This document shows, in pieces, positions 1 to 10,965 of a stretch of 64,000 bases of DNA. The stretch lies in assembly GCA_019828595.1 (NCBI GenBank), contig JAHQRK010000023.1, positions 372,001 through 436,000 of the forward strand, read 5' to 3'. Source of the stretch: Aphanomyces cochlioides (taxonomy: Eukaryota > Oomycota > Saprolegniomycetes > Saprolegniales > Verrucalvaceae). A program made the position numbers and the translations under genes. Position 1 is the stretch's first letter. Every line of letters begins with the position of its first letter. Below the pieces are notes generated by a model. The model saw nothing but the letters and a program-made list of their open reading frames with translations. It was not told the origin of the DNA and ran no database searches.

Positions 1-3000
1 ATGAAAGAACAGTGCGAGTAGATCACCGCTTGGGGAATGTATCGCTCGGGGTCTTCGCCCCCTTCACCTGTGTTGGATCGACCTCCCAACTGATTCATGG
101 CTACTGCCAAAGCTTCGTGCGTTTCTCTTGAAATGGAACCCAAAGACATAGCCCCTGAAGAGAAATGTAGTAACCCTTCGTGGAGTTGAATTTACCTGTA
201 TTGAATCGCTTGACAATTTCGGCAATTGGTTCCATATCTTCCCACTTTGGTCTCTTTTCCTCTGGTACCGTCTTGAATTCCAGCAATCCACGCAAGGTGA
301 CTCGTCTAACACAAGCAGTAAGCCTTCTTGTCGATCAGGAAATGAAGTACTTGGAAGCAGCATTGGTCAAGTCGCGGTATTGAGCGTACGCATCTCGAGA
401 TTGAGTACGCGCAGCACTCTGAAGTGCCACGATTGCCGAAGGTGTGTTGAAGTGGAATTCCCCATTTTCGCGAGCATGATATTGTCCAGGGTTGCGGACA
501 AGAGGAGCATCAATCGCGTGGACTGGATAGCCAGCCTCATGCAGTCGAGCAATATCATCGTAGAGCGTTGCCATGTTACTGCCTGCGTTATCGTTATTTA
601 CTCGAAGAACATCACAGTGATACCTTGTAGACGCGATGTTGTGCCGTAAAAGCATCGATCGATTACGTCGGGACCAAGACCAACTGCTTCAAACACCTGA
701 GCACCTTTATAGGACTGAAGAGTCGAGATCCCCATTTTCGACATCACTTTCAGAAGACCTTTTCCGACAGCCGTTTGATAATTTGCCCACAATTCACTTG
801 GCTCCAACTATGTAAAGCGTAAAAAACGACATACTTTTCGAGTAGCGCACCTTTCGTTTGGCAATTGCTTCAAGCAAACCTTCGTTGTTCATGTGAGTAA
901 GTGCGCTATATGCCATGTATGGACAGACGCCATCTGCACCAAAGCCCAAAAGCGTGGCAAAATCATGAACTTCTTTGGCATCGCCGCACTCAGCAAACAG
1001 AGCTACTGAAGTTCGTTGCTGTGTTCGTAGTAAATGCTGATGCACAGCTCCAATTACTAGCAGTGAAGGAATGGGAAAGCGCTCGGCACCTGCTCCTTTG
1101 TCTGAAAACACCAAGACGGCCTGTCCTTGAGCGGCCTACACAAAGTTATCAGAACAAAGTTATCTCAATTTGACGTACAGCTGTTGTAGCTTCTTCACAA
1201 AGTCGATCAAGAGCTTTTTGCAAGCCAGTAACACCACTATAGGCTGGAAAAGTAGCATCCAATGTCTTCGCCCTCCACTTCGAGTCCGTCATGCCACGCT
1301 TCAGTTTTTGCATATCTTCAAGCGATAGAACAGGATGGTCAACGATCAATCTAGCAGAGCAAACAGTTAGTAGAGCAGCAAATCAAGAGTTTACCGCTTA
1401 GCATGGTCAGGAGAGACATCCAACAAATTTTCTTCGGGGCCAACTGGGCATCGCAAGCTCATGACAAGATCTTCTCGAATAGGATCAATTGGAGGATTTG
1501 TCACTTGAGCAAATAGCTGCTTGAAGTACTCATTGGGCAGTTTAGGTTGCTCAGATAGAACTGCCAATGGTGCGTCATTACCCATGGAACCAAGAGCTTC
1601 CTTGTATTCCAGCCCCATGGGAATCAAGAGCATTTCCATTGTTTCAGTTGTGAACCTACACAGTTGTCGTTAGGTACTGCCAGTTTGAGTTTCTGTTTAC
1701 CCGAAAATATTTAGGCGGCGAGTGAAATCCTTTGGCACAACTGGCTTGACGTCTGATACTTTCTTGCCGACTTCTTGGAAGTGTACCATGTTTTTCACCC
1801 ACTCTTGATAAGGTCGTGATGTGCTGACGGTGGTCTTGATTTCTTCGTCGGAAATAATTCGACCTTGGTCGAAGTCGACAAAAAACATTTTCCCGGGCTC
1901 AAGACGATGCTTGGACGCAACATCAGTCTCTGGCAAGCCTTCTATCACCCCAACTTCACTCGAGAGAACGACATGATTGTCCTTGGTCACATAGTAACGA
2001 CTCGGACGCAAACCATTACGATCGAGTGATGCGCCAACTGTCTTGCCGTTTGTAAAGGCAACCATGGCAGGACCATCCCACGGCTCCATCATGCACGAGT
2101 TGAATTGGTACATGGCTTTCTTCGCTTCTGGCATAGTTGCATTCGTTTGCCATGCTTCTGGGATCATCATCATCATTGTCTCAGGGAGTGAACGGTTGCA
2201 TGAGCTCGCCTTCGTAAGAAGTTCCAATGCGGAATCAAAATTTCCCGAGTCACTCATGTCATCTGAGCACACTGGCAAGAGAGACGACGTTGCCGACCCA
2301 AAGTACGAGCTGTGGGCCTTGGATCCACGCGCAAACATCCAGTTCTTGTTTCCGCGGAGTGTATTAATTTCGCCGTTGTGGCAAAGCACACGGTAGGGCT
2401 GTGCACGATCCCAGGATGGAAAAGTATTGGTACTGAAGCGCGAATGAACCAATGCCATGTACGAAGTGAAGTCAGGAGCCTGAACAATATGTGAATACAA
2501 GTGTGCATTGAATGAAATACATACTTGAAGGTCTGCGTAATAAGGCATAACTTGTCCAGGCGTTAGTTGTCCTTTGTAGACGAGGGTTTGGCTCGACAAT
2601 GAACAGACATACATTTCACTCGCTTTGTTCATATTCGTCGACACTTTGCGTAGCCTATTCAGATGTCACTTTCGGAAAGTGAGGGAAATATGGTGTCTAC
2701 CTCATAAGCTCCTTCTCAAAATGATCGTTTGACATTCCAGGAGGTGGCAAGACAAGAACTTGTTCAATCGTCGGTTCGGAAGCGAGCGAGGTTTGCCCCA
2801 AGTCGGCGTTGGACGTCGGGACACTTCGCCAGCCGACAACTTTCATGTTCAAGTCCCTCGCAAGTGATTCAAACTGCTTTTTGCTTGCGTCAATGTATTG
2901 CGAGTTTTTCGTAAAGAAGACGTTACCCACTGCGTACTTTTCAGCTTCCAATGCAATTCGGTTTGGTCCAAACGCGCCTTCATCGATCAAGCGCTGAATA

Positions 3001-3302
3001 AACATATGAGGCATGCCAACGAGCATTCCCGCACCATCACCAGAGGCCGGATCACATCCACACCCACCTCGATGACTCATACGGACAAGCATTTCATTTG
3101 CTTGCACTACAACCTTGCGCGACGGTTTCTTCTCAAGATGAGCTAACATCCCGACGCCACAACTGTCTTTTTCATGATCACGCTTGTACAAGAGCGGGGT
3201 GGATGCTCTTGGGACGCTTTTCGGCTGGCGAAAGTACGAATAAGTAGAAAGGGCCGACGATCGTGGCGCAAGAAGATGTCGACGCAGTTTCGCGCGCAAC
3301 AT
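1..3302 (-). CDS. Glutamate synthase large subunit, 3' part beyond the window
   Basis: This gene encodes the amidotransferase/FMN subunit of GOGAT, which makes glutamate from glutamine and 2-oxoglutarate. The first ATG of the frame is at 3302; the reading frame continues upstream only to non-ATG codons. A basic Arg/Leu/Ser-rich leader precedes the CGVGML motif, whose Cys is the expected class II amidotransferase nucleophile after propeptide removal. The exon at 1697-2644 carries the rest of the glutaminase domain, the exon at 1391-1639 the central domain ([20 protein letters not shown]), and exons from 1349 leftward the FMN-binding synthase domain ([24 protein letters not shown]). At least seven short introns separate frame-shifted exons. 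About 1000 of roughly 1500 family residues are present; the [3Fe-4S] cysteines lie outside the window. The family is certain; exact splice sites are inferred. Confidence 0.93.
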
Positions 3303-4100
3303 GTCAGCAGCAAATTGGAGAATGAGAGAAGAATTTCGAATCCAAGTATCTTGGACAAATTGACCAATCAGAGGTTGAAAAATCGGAATCAGCCAATCCA
3401 ATTGCAGTATCGACTGTTTGCGTCAATACTGAGGACTGGGTCGTGGGACGACGACTAGAGGGCACAATGCACGACATTGTGCTCATGATGAGCTCAGAGA
3501 GGATCCATAGACTAAGCTCTCGCCCAAGTTTTGAGCTGGGATCTCGTAAGGTGGCTGCGATATCGATGGATTTACATTAAGTACACTTTTGTTTTCCTGT
3601 ATCTTGACCAGCATGATGGGCGAGCTCAGATCGACCACAAGAATTCTCTGTGGCGTATCCAACTTGATGATTCATGAACCCATGCACAGGTGCAAGATCA
3701 AAGTGTCGTCGACACTTTGCAGCCACGAGAATGTTGCACATCACATCAGCTGGTAATCAACAGTCCAAATGTCAACGCGTAGGCTTGATGAACAAGATCT
3801 ATTTGTGGACGGAGACTAGAATGGCGGCAAGCCACACAGAAAGCGGCAGAGGGACGAGAAAAAGCCACGTGCTTCCGAAAAACAAAAAGAGTCTTAGTGA
3901 AGTCGTTCCAAACCTGATTGCACATTCACCATGTCGATTCAACAAGACGAATGTACGTTTATTGCACGAATCGAATGTCCTTTCTTCCGAGACATTGAAG
4001 ATGATCTGCACGATTGTACGACATAAAATGTACGTGTACTGCATGTACGAGTCAAAGATACTTTCCAACGCAAACATCCTTCGACAGTTTTTCGTTTGCC
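3303..4100. promoter_or_regulatory. Divergent intergenic region between the two glutamate synthase subunit genes
   Basis: About 800 bases separate the start codons of the large-subunit (minus) and small-subunit (plus) genes. The frames at 3674-4162 and on the opposite strand show no recognisable protein and read as chance frames. The region must contain both promoters and 5' leaders. A shared, coordinated promoter is an inference from the arrangement; I found no specific transcription-factor site. Confidence 0.55.
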
Positions 4101-5957
4101 ATGAAGATCATGATAAGAAGCGCGCGACGTTGCCTGAGTACGACGGCGGCCCCGAAGATTAAGACTGGCCGCGTAGAGCGCTCGTTTATTGAAGTCTCTC
4201 GTGCACCGGATGCGTATCGCCCAGCGACCGAACGGATCCAAGATTGGCACGAAATTAACACAAATTACCGCGCCCCCGAGGAGAGAAAGGCGCAAGCTGG
4301 ACGATGCATGGACTGCGGCACGCCGTTCTGCCAAAGCCGACACTTGTCTGGATGTCCCGTTGCGAATTTGATTCCTGAATGGAACTCGCTAGTATACCGC
4401 GACGAGTGGCGTGAAGCGCACTTGCGATTGAGCTCAACCAACAACTTCCCGGAATTTACAGGACGTGTATGCCCTGCCCCTTGTGAAGGCATGTATTTAA
4501 CAAGTTTGCACGGTATTTAATCCACGTCGTTAGGGGCTTGTGTTGCTGGACTCGTCGAACAGCCTGTGACGATCAAGAACATTGAATACGCCATCGTTGA
4601 TCGCGCTTGGGAAGAAGGATGGATCACACCGCGACTTCCCTCGCATCGAACGGGTTTGAACGTCGCGGTTGTAGGCTCTGGACCTGCGGGTCTGGCCGCT
4701 GCTGATGAGTTGAACCAAATGGGTCATTACGTCACCGTCTACGAACGGGAAGACCGCATTGGTGGTCTGTTGATGTATGGCATTCCAAATATGAAAGTAA
4801 GAAATGCCAAGATAAATCCTCTGACTTAATGCCTGTAGTTGGAAAAAGCCACAGTTGATCGACGTGTTCAACTTCTTCGTGAGGAGGGAATAACCTTTGA
4901 GACTAACGCCAATATCGGTGAAAACGTGCGTGAGGTTTTAGCCGATGTACGTCTTCCCATGACAGTTTCCGTTGAAATTCACAATTGTCTCTAGATGGAT
5001 GCGATTGTTCTGTGCACAGGGTCGACTATTCCTCGATTTGCAGATGTTCCTGGCAAGGAACTCGCTGGGGTACTATACAAATGATGTATTTTCGATGTAA
5101 TTGCTCAATAGGTGCATTTTGCTATGGAGTTCCTCACAAGCAACCAAAAGCGTCTTCTTCAAAGTAAAGAAGGCTCGCTCAAGAGTCGGTGGAACCGTGA
5201 ATGGATCAATGCTGAAGGCAAGGACGTGGTGGTTATCGGCGGTGGTGATACTGGCACTGATTGCAGTAAATCCCTTTCTATTATCTTGCCTCTTAGAGAC
5301 CTATTATAGTTGCGACTGCTCTACGACACCGTTGTCGCTCAGTGGTGAATCTCGAACACAATCCATCTCCACCTGAGACGCGTGGACCAAACAATCCATG
5401 GCCGGAATATCCCAAGATCTACGGTGTGGATTATGGCCATGCTGAAGTTCGAGCAGTCTTCGGAACCGACCCTCGCGTCTATGAGAGATCCACAGTTGCA
5501 TTCGAGGGTAATGAAGAGGGTCATGTCACGCATGTGGTAAGGATGGACATTATATCGGCAGCTAAGCTCTCTTCTCAGGTCACTGCACGTTCGAGATTGC
5601 TCGAAAATGGACAAAAGGAAGCCATTCCTGGCACTGAAGAGCGTATTCCTTGCGACTTGGCTATCTTGGCCATGGGATTCTTGCATCCTGATCCACAGTT
5701 GCCTCAAGCTTTGCAACTTGAAGTGGATGGTCGCAAGAACATCTCGACCAAGAATTTTGCTACATCAATGCCTGGTACACAATTCATTTGTCCGTTGTAT
5801 GTAACCTTTGCCTCGTGCAGGTGTGTTTGCCGCTGGTGATTGCCGTCGTGGCCAGTCTCTTGTCGTGTGGGCAATCCACGAAGGTCGCCAAGTTGCACAA
5901 AGTGTACAGCAGTATTTTGTCAGCGAAGGCCTTGCCGACGAAGAAAAATTGGGTTAA
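4101..5957 (+). CDS. Glutamate synthase small subunit (NAD(P)H-dependent beta subunit)
   Basis: This is the flavoprotein that passes electrons from NAD(P)H to the large subunit. The ATG at 4101 opens a leader [16 protein letters not shown], suggestive of mitochondrial targeting. Cysteine motifs for the N-terminal Fe-S clusters follow ([29 protein letters not shown]), then an FAD-binding [13 protein letters not shown] motif and an NAD(P)H-binding GGGDTGTDC motif. The C-terminus has the conserved AILAMGF and [17 protein letters not shown] segments and ends at TAA 5955-5957. Splicing is needed at about seven short introns, e.g. 4489-4533, after 4795, in 4940-4995, 5070-5112, 5266-5309 and 5778-5820. 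A separate small subunit resembles the bacterial two-gene arrangement rather than the fused NADH-GOGAT of plants and fungi. The divergent neighbour encodes its partner. Confidence 0.93.
4489..4533 (+). other. Probable GC-AG intron in the small-subunit gene
   Basis: The only splice that keeps the conserved CPAPCEGACVAG segment in frame joins 4488 to 4534. The removed 45 bases begin with GC (AAG|GCATGT) and end with TTAG. This is the rare but known GC-AG class of spliceosomal intron. Confidence 0.7.
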
Positions 5958-6180
5958 CGTGAATTTTTGTTGTGTCCACAATCCGCCTTGACGATACTGG
6001 TCAGCCGCTCCGCAGTCCTATGATGAGCCAACGCAAGTTAAACTTGAAATCAAAGCTGCATTAAGTGCGATAATGAAGACATATCAGCCCAAAGTCTTTG
6101 GATGATGGTCCCATTGCATGCCTGCTCAATGAAGATCGACAAGACAAGATATATCAAGAAGCACGTGCTTGTAATCCAGC

Positions 6181-7935
6181 TTACAACAACACCTCGGTCG
6201 ACGAAGATTGCGCGGAATTGAGGTGATTGTCGAGCAAGTCCATCGTGTCACGTTCGTCCACGACAGGCACGACATCCGTCGCTTCAGGGAAAGAACTTGG
6301 GCGATCTTCAAGCATGGCAAGGCTTTCCTTAGCGTTGAAGATGTTGGATTCGCGATCTTGTTCGACTGGAGCAGCAGCAGCAACGTTTTCAGCCACGGCG
6401 TCTTCTGGTTGTGCGCCAAATTGTGCTTGCGACGAGCCGACCGATTGTGTGGGTGGCATGTCCAAGCCAAACTCAGGATCGAAGTCGTCCTTGTCTTCCT
6501 CACCCAAGGCTTGAGCGCGTCGACGAACCACAACAAGAGCAGTAGCAGCGACGACGACAGCTGCACCGACACCGAGGAAGATGCCCGTGGACGCTCCCGA
6601 GCTTCCCGTATCGGCAGCGGACACGTTGACTTCGTTGGATTTACCGGCGGATTTCGCGCCGCTCGTCGAATCGGTCGAAGTCGCAGCAGCAGCAGCAGCA
6701 TCTGAAGTTCCAGCAGCAGCGTCCGACAAGACGGCACCGTCGGCATTACCCGCCGAACTGACGGCGTCAACGGTGTTGAGCGCCGATTCCGTCACGAATC
6801 CTTCCGTCTCGGTCGTGTTGGTCGAGTTGGATCCGTCCGTGGAGTTGGTGCCGACAATGACGTCTGTCGAGTTGGAGCTGTTGGTGATTGGAATGAGCGT
6901 CGTTGGCTCCAAGGTCGTTGTGGGAGCTTCCGTGGTGGTCGGCTCTGGCGTGACAGTCGTCGTGGGCGCCACTGTCGTGGTTGGCGCAGCGGTAGTCGTA
7001 GGAGGCAACGTCGTGGTAGGTGCAGCTGTCGTGGTGGGGGGTTGGGTGGTCGGGGGAGGTGTCGGTGGTGCCGTCGTAGGCGCAGAAGTCGAAGGTGGCG
7101 ATGGAGCGACGTCAAACTTCCACGTGCCAGACGCATCCATGAGCCCAAAGTGCGCTTCGTAGTCGGGCGATTTACCAGGAATGTCCTTGTATTGGAAGTA
7201 GAACGGCGTGCCGCCGCCATTCGAGTACGACCAGTCCGAGTACGCGTTCCAGTACGCTTTCGCATTGTCGTAGCTGCCGATGTGTCCATTAATCAAGCCA
7301 CTGGTGGCCCAGCCCGTTTCCGTCAAACGCGCCTTGCCGCCAAACTTGGACGTGATAGCTCTCCAACGAGCGTCGAGATCGTTAATGGGTTTCAAGACAG
7401 AGTCAGGGCTCGAGCCAAAGAACGCATAGATGTTGACACCGACGACGTCACAAGCGGCGGCGAGTCGATCGGCCTTGAGGAAATCCCCATCGATTTGGAC
7501 TGATCCAATGGGCACGCCGGTGTTGCCAAGAGCGCTCTTGACTTGATTCACCTTGGCAATCACCATGTCTTCACTCCACCCGTTCGCGAGATCTTCGTTG
7601 CCAACGTACACAGCGACGACAGTGCCAGGATATTGTTTGATCCCGGCGGCAATGGCGTTGATATCCTTTTGGATCGTGTCGTCCCCGCTACGAATCCACA
7701 CCCCGGCTGCGATTTGGAGCCCCGCTTGCGCGGCAGCTTGGATCGCATTGCGGTCGCCCATTTGCGTCTGATACGTGCGGACGGCGGAAAACTTGGTCTT
7801 GATGTTGCGGAAATGCGCGTCGATGCTGGGGACGTCCACGACGTCAAAGCAGACGCCGCCGGCCGCGCCTTCGACGGAGGCCAGCGCCACTGCGCTAAGG
7901 ACGATCACAAAGATGCGTTTAGGAGTCCAAGTCAT
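6181..7935 (-). CDS. GH17 endo-1,3-beta-glucanase-like protein, secreted and membrane-anchored
   Basis: A 584-residue glycoside hydrolase family 17 protein acting on beta-1,3-glucan, the main oomycete wall polymer. The first ATG is at 7935; the frame upstream begins with TTG only. Residues 1-24 form a signal peptide (IFVIVLSAVALASVEG). The catalytic barrel covers roughly 25-285, with the acid/base Glu in VYVGNED and the nucleophile Glu in LTETGW. A Pro/Thr/Ser stalk with many TTTAAPTTT-type repeats follows, then Asn-rich glycosylation-prone sequence, one membrane helix (IFLGVGAAVVVAATALVVV) and a basic then acidic cytoplasmic tail of about 80 residues. It is intronless and convergent with the small-subunit gene. 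The stalk plus membrane span suggests a cell-surface wall-remodelling enzyme. Opposite-strand frames over the stalk are composition artefacts. Confidence 0.92.
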   Translation of the reverse strand: MTWTPKRIFVIVLSAVALASVEGAAGGVCFDVVDVPSIDAHFRNIKTKFSAVRTYQTQMGDRNAIQAAAQAGLQIAAGVWIRSGDDTIQKDINAIAAGIKQYPGTVVAVYVGNEDLANGWSEDMVIAKVNQVKSALGNTGVPIGSVQIDGDFLKADRLAAACDVVGVNIYAFFGSSPDSVLKPINDLDARWRAITSKFGGKARLTETGWATSGLINGHIGSYDNAKAYWNAYSDWSYSNGGGTPFYFQYKDIPGKSPDYEAHFGLMDASGTWKFDVAPSPPSTSAPTTAPPTPPPTTQPPTTTAAPTTTLPPTTTAAPTTTVAPTTTVTPEPTTTEAPTTTLEPTTLIPITNSSNSTDVIVGTNSTDGSNSTNTTETEGFVTESALNTVDAVSSAGNADGAVLSDAAAGTSDAAAAAATSTDSTSGAKSAGKSNEVNVSAADTGSSGASTGIFLGVGAAVVVAATALVVVRRRAQALGEEDKDDFDPEFGLDMPPTQSVGSSQAQFGAQPEDAVAENVAAAAPVEQDRESNIFNAKESLAMLEDRPSSFPEATDVVPVVDERDTMDLLDNHLNSAQSSSTEVLL

Positions 7936-8753
7936 CGCAACTTGGTAAGACTTGCTCGAAGGAAGCAATGTCGTAGAATGCGGCCAGGTTCCATGTCACG
8001 CTCTTGCAGTCGTGACTAATGCGGACATGGATGTACTTTAACCTCCCGGCTCTCTACCGACTGCGTTAAACTCTAAAAATGGAAAAATGGAAATTAAAAA
8101 CTATTTTTAATTAAAATCGAATACTTTAAAATAATTTAATTCCATCAATTAACTATAAAAAACGCATTCCGAGCTGGGCTGGTGGGAAGACCTGAGCAAC
8201 GTCGAAATAATCCACGAGCCTCTCATGAGAGTGGCAGCTTAATCGACTACTGTACGTGGAAAGTAATGAGTCTACGATCTCTCTGACAGGGAATAGAAAC
8301 CCCTGATGCCGTGGATTTAATTGTCTTTTGCATCGCAATTTAACGCCTTTTTTAAATTCTATTTTATACCGGAGTAATTGGACCATCTCGCGAACGTCCA
8401 ACGATCGAGCCAAGATGCGTCGAACCAGCACGAGATGGATCGTTTGGCTGTTGTGAATGCAAGGAAGATGCAGATAGAAACACTGAATGCGCTGCCTTTC
8501 TGGCGTATGAAGGTACCGAACCGCCAGTAATGGGGACGTAACATCTTGGTATTGTGCATTGCGCCAATGAAATCATTGAAACTTAATCTATTTTATTGGA
8601 TAAAATTATGGATTAATAGCAAATTGATTGTTTATTTTTATTTTAATTGGATTTAATTGGCGAATTTTCTTGAATTAATTTGATTGGCTAAAAATTGGAA
8701 GGCAAAGGTCTAAAAAAAGAGAAAGGCGCGCCATTTTCAAAGTTGCGCCCAAG
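7936..8753. other. Intergenic, AT-rich, no gene seen
   Basis: The stretch includes AT-rich runs at 8085-8160 and 8575-8700. Short frames on the minus strand (8153-8576) have no recognisable similarity or coding character. It holds the promoter of the GH17 gene and of the small gene beginning at 8754. Confidence 0.6.
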
Positions 8754-9149
8754 ATGGCAGACAAGCCGCGCGTTGTGGTCAAGTGCGACGAAGTGTCAAA
8801 GAACCAGATATGGCGCGAGCATCTCAAGAAAGAATTGCTGATGGAAGGACTGTCGACGCCATTCCAGTTCAATCCGAAAACGCGTATGTGAAATGCTGTA
8901 TTTTGAAGACAATGCGACCTTTTCCCATCTGTAGTGAGCTCCGTGACGCCAAAACCGACGTCAATGAAGCCGTCCGATTTCAGCAAAGCTGAGCCACAAG
9001 ATTCAGCCAACAGCATTGCAAATGAAGTTGAAGCCAAGGTGAAGCAAAACGTGAAAAAGCCGCAAGAAATCTCGGAGATTCCAATGACTGAAGCGCAAAA
9101 GATTGGGTACACCCGCCATCGTCAGTATTTTATTCACTTCGACACGTAG
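8754..9149 (+). CDS. Small hypothetical protein, one clear intron
   Basis: I do not recognise this protein with confidence. ATG 8754 opens a Lys-rich frame (MADKPRVVVKCDEVSKNQ) that splices over an intron at 8884-8934 (GTATGT...CTGTAG) into SSVTPKPTSMKPSDFSKAEP and continues to a TAG at 9147-9149. A further intron near 9118-9146 is possible; it would skip that stop and extend the protein to about 9230. The general layout (short charged N-terminus, FNP motif, KPTS region, IGY near the end) is vaguely like the axonemal CFAP144/FAM183 family, which would fit a zoosporic organism, but this is a weak resemblance. The distal end is uncertain. Confidence 0.5.
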
Positions 9150-9295
9150 ATGGGCGCACGAACATGCATGGAAACATGGACGCGGGGCAGTCAACAAACG
9201 CTGGTACCGTGGTCGAGGCAGGTATGTTATAAATTCTCGTGAAAGATTGATGCACGTCCATGATCGTAGCACGGACGTGACTGACTTTGCTGAGA

Positions 9296-9606
9296 ATTAC
9301 GTCACAATGGCGGGATGTAGTCCATTTGCTGATAAGTCAACGCGGTAACACAGAGGGCATCATGTATTACTTGGACATTCTTACGATTCCGTCGAGTCGA
9401 GTGACGATCCAGGCGTTGGAATGGACAAAGGTTGAGGCGTTTGTGCAGACGGAGAGGAGAAGATGCGTGCCTGCTTGGCCAATGGCAAAAGCATGCTCAG
9501 GATCGGTGTCGCTTCAGGTTCTACTCGTGTATTCGCTCGCTGGGCATGAAAAGCCGCCACTTGATTCTTGAGCTCTTCGATGTGTTGAAGAATCCCCCGT
9601 CACCGG
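9296..9606 (-). pseudogene. Decayed duplicate of the last exon of the ankyrin-SAM gene
   Basis: The sequence aligns by eye, in the same orientation, with 10896-11200, the 3'-terminal exon of the ankyrin-SAM gene. Shared blocks include GATTCCGTCGAGTCGAGTGA, the CAATGGCAAAAGCATGCTCA segment and GTATTCGCTCGCTGGGCAT. Several indels break the frame. It is separated from the intact gene by about 1.3 kb. Confidence 0.75.
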
Positions 9607-9814
9607 TGGCCTGCACCTGCGTCAGAACCGTAAGAGTTTTGTGCTTTCCCTTTACAGTTCCACAGGCGTTTTACTTTGCGTGGGTGGTGGTCTCAACGAC
9701 TGTAGGCATGCTCGTGGAGTTCACAGCCGTGGCAACTGGCGTTGAGATTGTTTGCACCACTGCTTTGACTGCACTGTAACACTTGTCAACTGCGTGGGTG
9801 GAACACTCAGAGCC

Positions 9815-9925
9815 GCCACGTCATCGTTGGCATCAATCTGTCCGTCAGCAACTAGCTGGCTCATGCAATTGGAACTTGGAGAGACCATGCAACAATTTGA
9901 AAAAGACGGCTCGTTGCCACATCCA
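9815..9925 (+). pseudogene. Inverted fragment of the SAM-domain exon
   Basis: Plus-strand translation gives SATSWLMQLELGETMQQF, which matches the SAM exon of the ankyrin-SAM gene (SVSNWLKQLELGEYTEHF, minus strand, 11330-11390). At DNA level the shared core is TTGGAACTTGGAGAG followed by TTTGAAAAAGACGGCT. The fragment is inverted relative to both the intact exon and the last-exon duplicate at 9296-9606, so the duplicated 3' end has also been rearranged. Confidence 0.75.
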
Positions 9926-10965
9926 TGTGATTGCGGCTTGGCGATGCTTCCATTGCTACAAAATGTGCGTCATTTGCCATCTCTTTCGTCATTTCTCCAT
10001 ATTTCTTGCTCTCCGCCTTTGGCCTTCCATGGCTGTCGCGTCGAACGCCGCCACGCATCGTCGTCATCGAACGTCGTCGTCGCTTTTTTTGCGATCTTCC
10101 ACAGTCGTCGACGCTGATTTCTCTCATCTTGATTGGCCCATTTTGTGGATTTCGTTCTAAAAATAGATTTCACCCAGGACGACAGACAAAGATGGACAAG
10201 ACCAACCAGATTCACGATTCCACCAAGCTCTTCATTGTACAATTTTGGCAAAGACGTCAGCCTACACCAGCAGCCACCCCGGCGGACGGGGAATGCCGAC
10301 GGTGCCGTCGTGTCGGATGGTGGAGCTGCCGATGGAAACATCAGACTTGGACCGATTCTGCTGGCGACGCGCAAAAATTAGACGGCAAATCCAAGTGAAT
10401 GTGTCAATGCTGAGGGAAGTTCACGAATGTCGATGGGTTTCTTAGCAGCGCTGCTGTCGTCGTCGTCGCCACGACAATGGAAAAATCTAAACTTTTGTGT
10501 ACTTTTTCACGGTATAAATTGACAGTGTGAATAAAATAGTCGTTCTAGTTCAGATGCTTGCGGAAATGCCGAAATCGCGCCGAAACGATCGCCACTCGAC
10601 GTCGACGTCACGGCGGACGCGCGCGTCATGGCACACATGTACATACAATCTTGTGTGATCGATCCAGCTCGTTCGTCGTGCGATTCGCGGCGTCCTGTGC
10701 AAGCGACGACGCCATTTCTCGAGCGTTTGGTTGTCCATTTCAGCGAGCTTAGCATGCCAACGACGACGATGCGGCGCGCACCACTGCGTCGAGATGTAGG
10801 TTATGACTATTTCTACATATAGCCGTCGATTGCACTTTGATTCGTTGTGTGGTTTGCAAGCACTGCCCGTCCAAGTCCAAGTTGGGAGTGCAAGTTGGCC
10901 AAACGCACGCTCTTTTGCTGACAAGTCGACGCGGGTCACAGAGATTGCTATCATGTATTCCTTTT
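9926..10965. other. Unassigned sequence between duplicate fragments and the intact gene
   Basis: Frames exist on both strands but I cannot tie any to a family. The parts are compositionally varied and include CGACGACG-type runs at 10050-10110 and 10445-10480. It probably contains more decayed pieces of the neighbouring ankyrin-SAM duplication, plus the 3' flank of the intact gene. Confidence 0.4.

Noticed and set aside
6581..7162. Plus-strand Val-rich frame opposite the GH17 stalk
   Set aside because: It is antisense to the Thr/Pro repeats and has no start or domain logic of its own.
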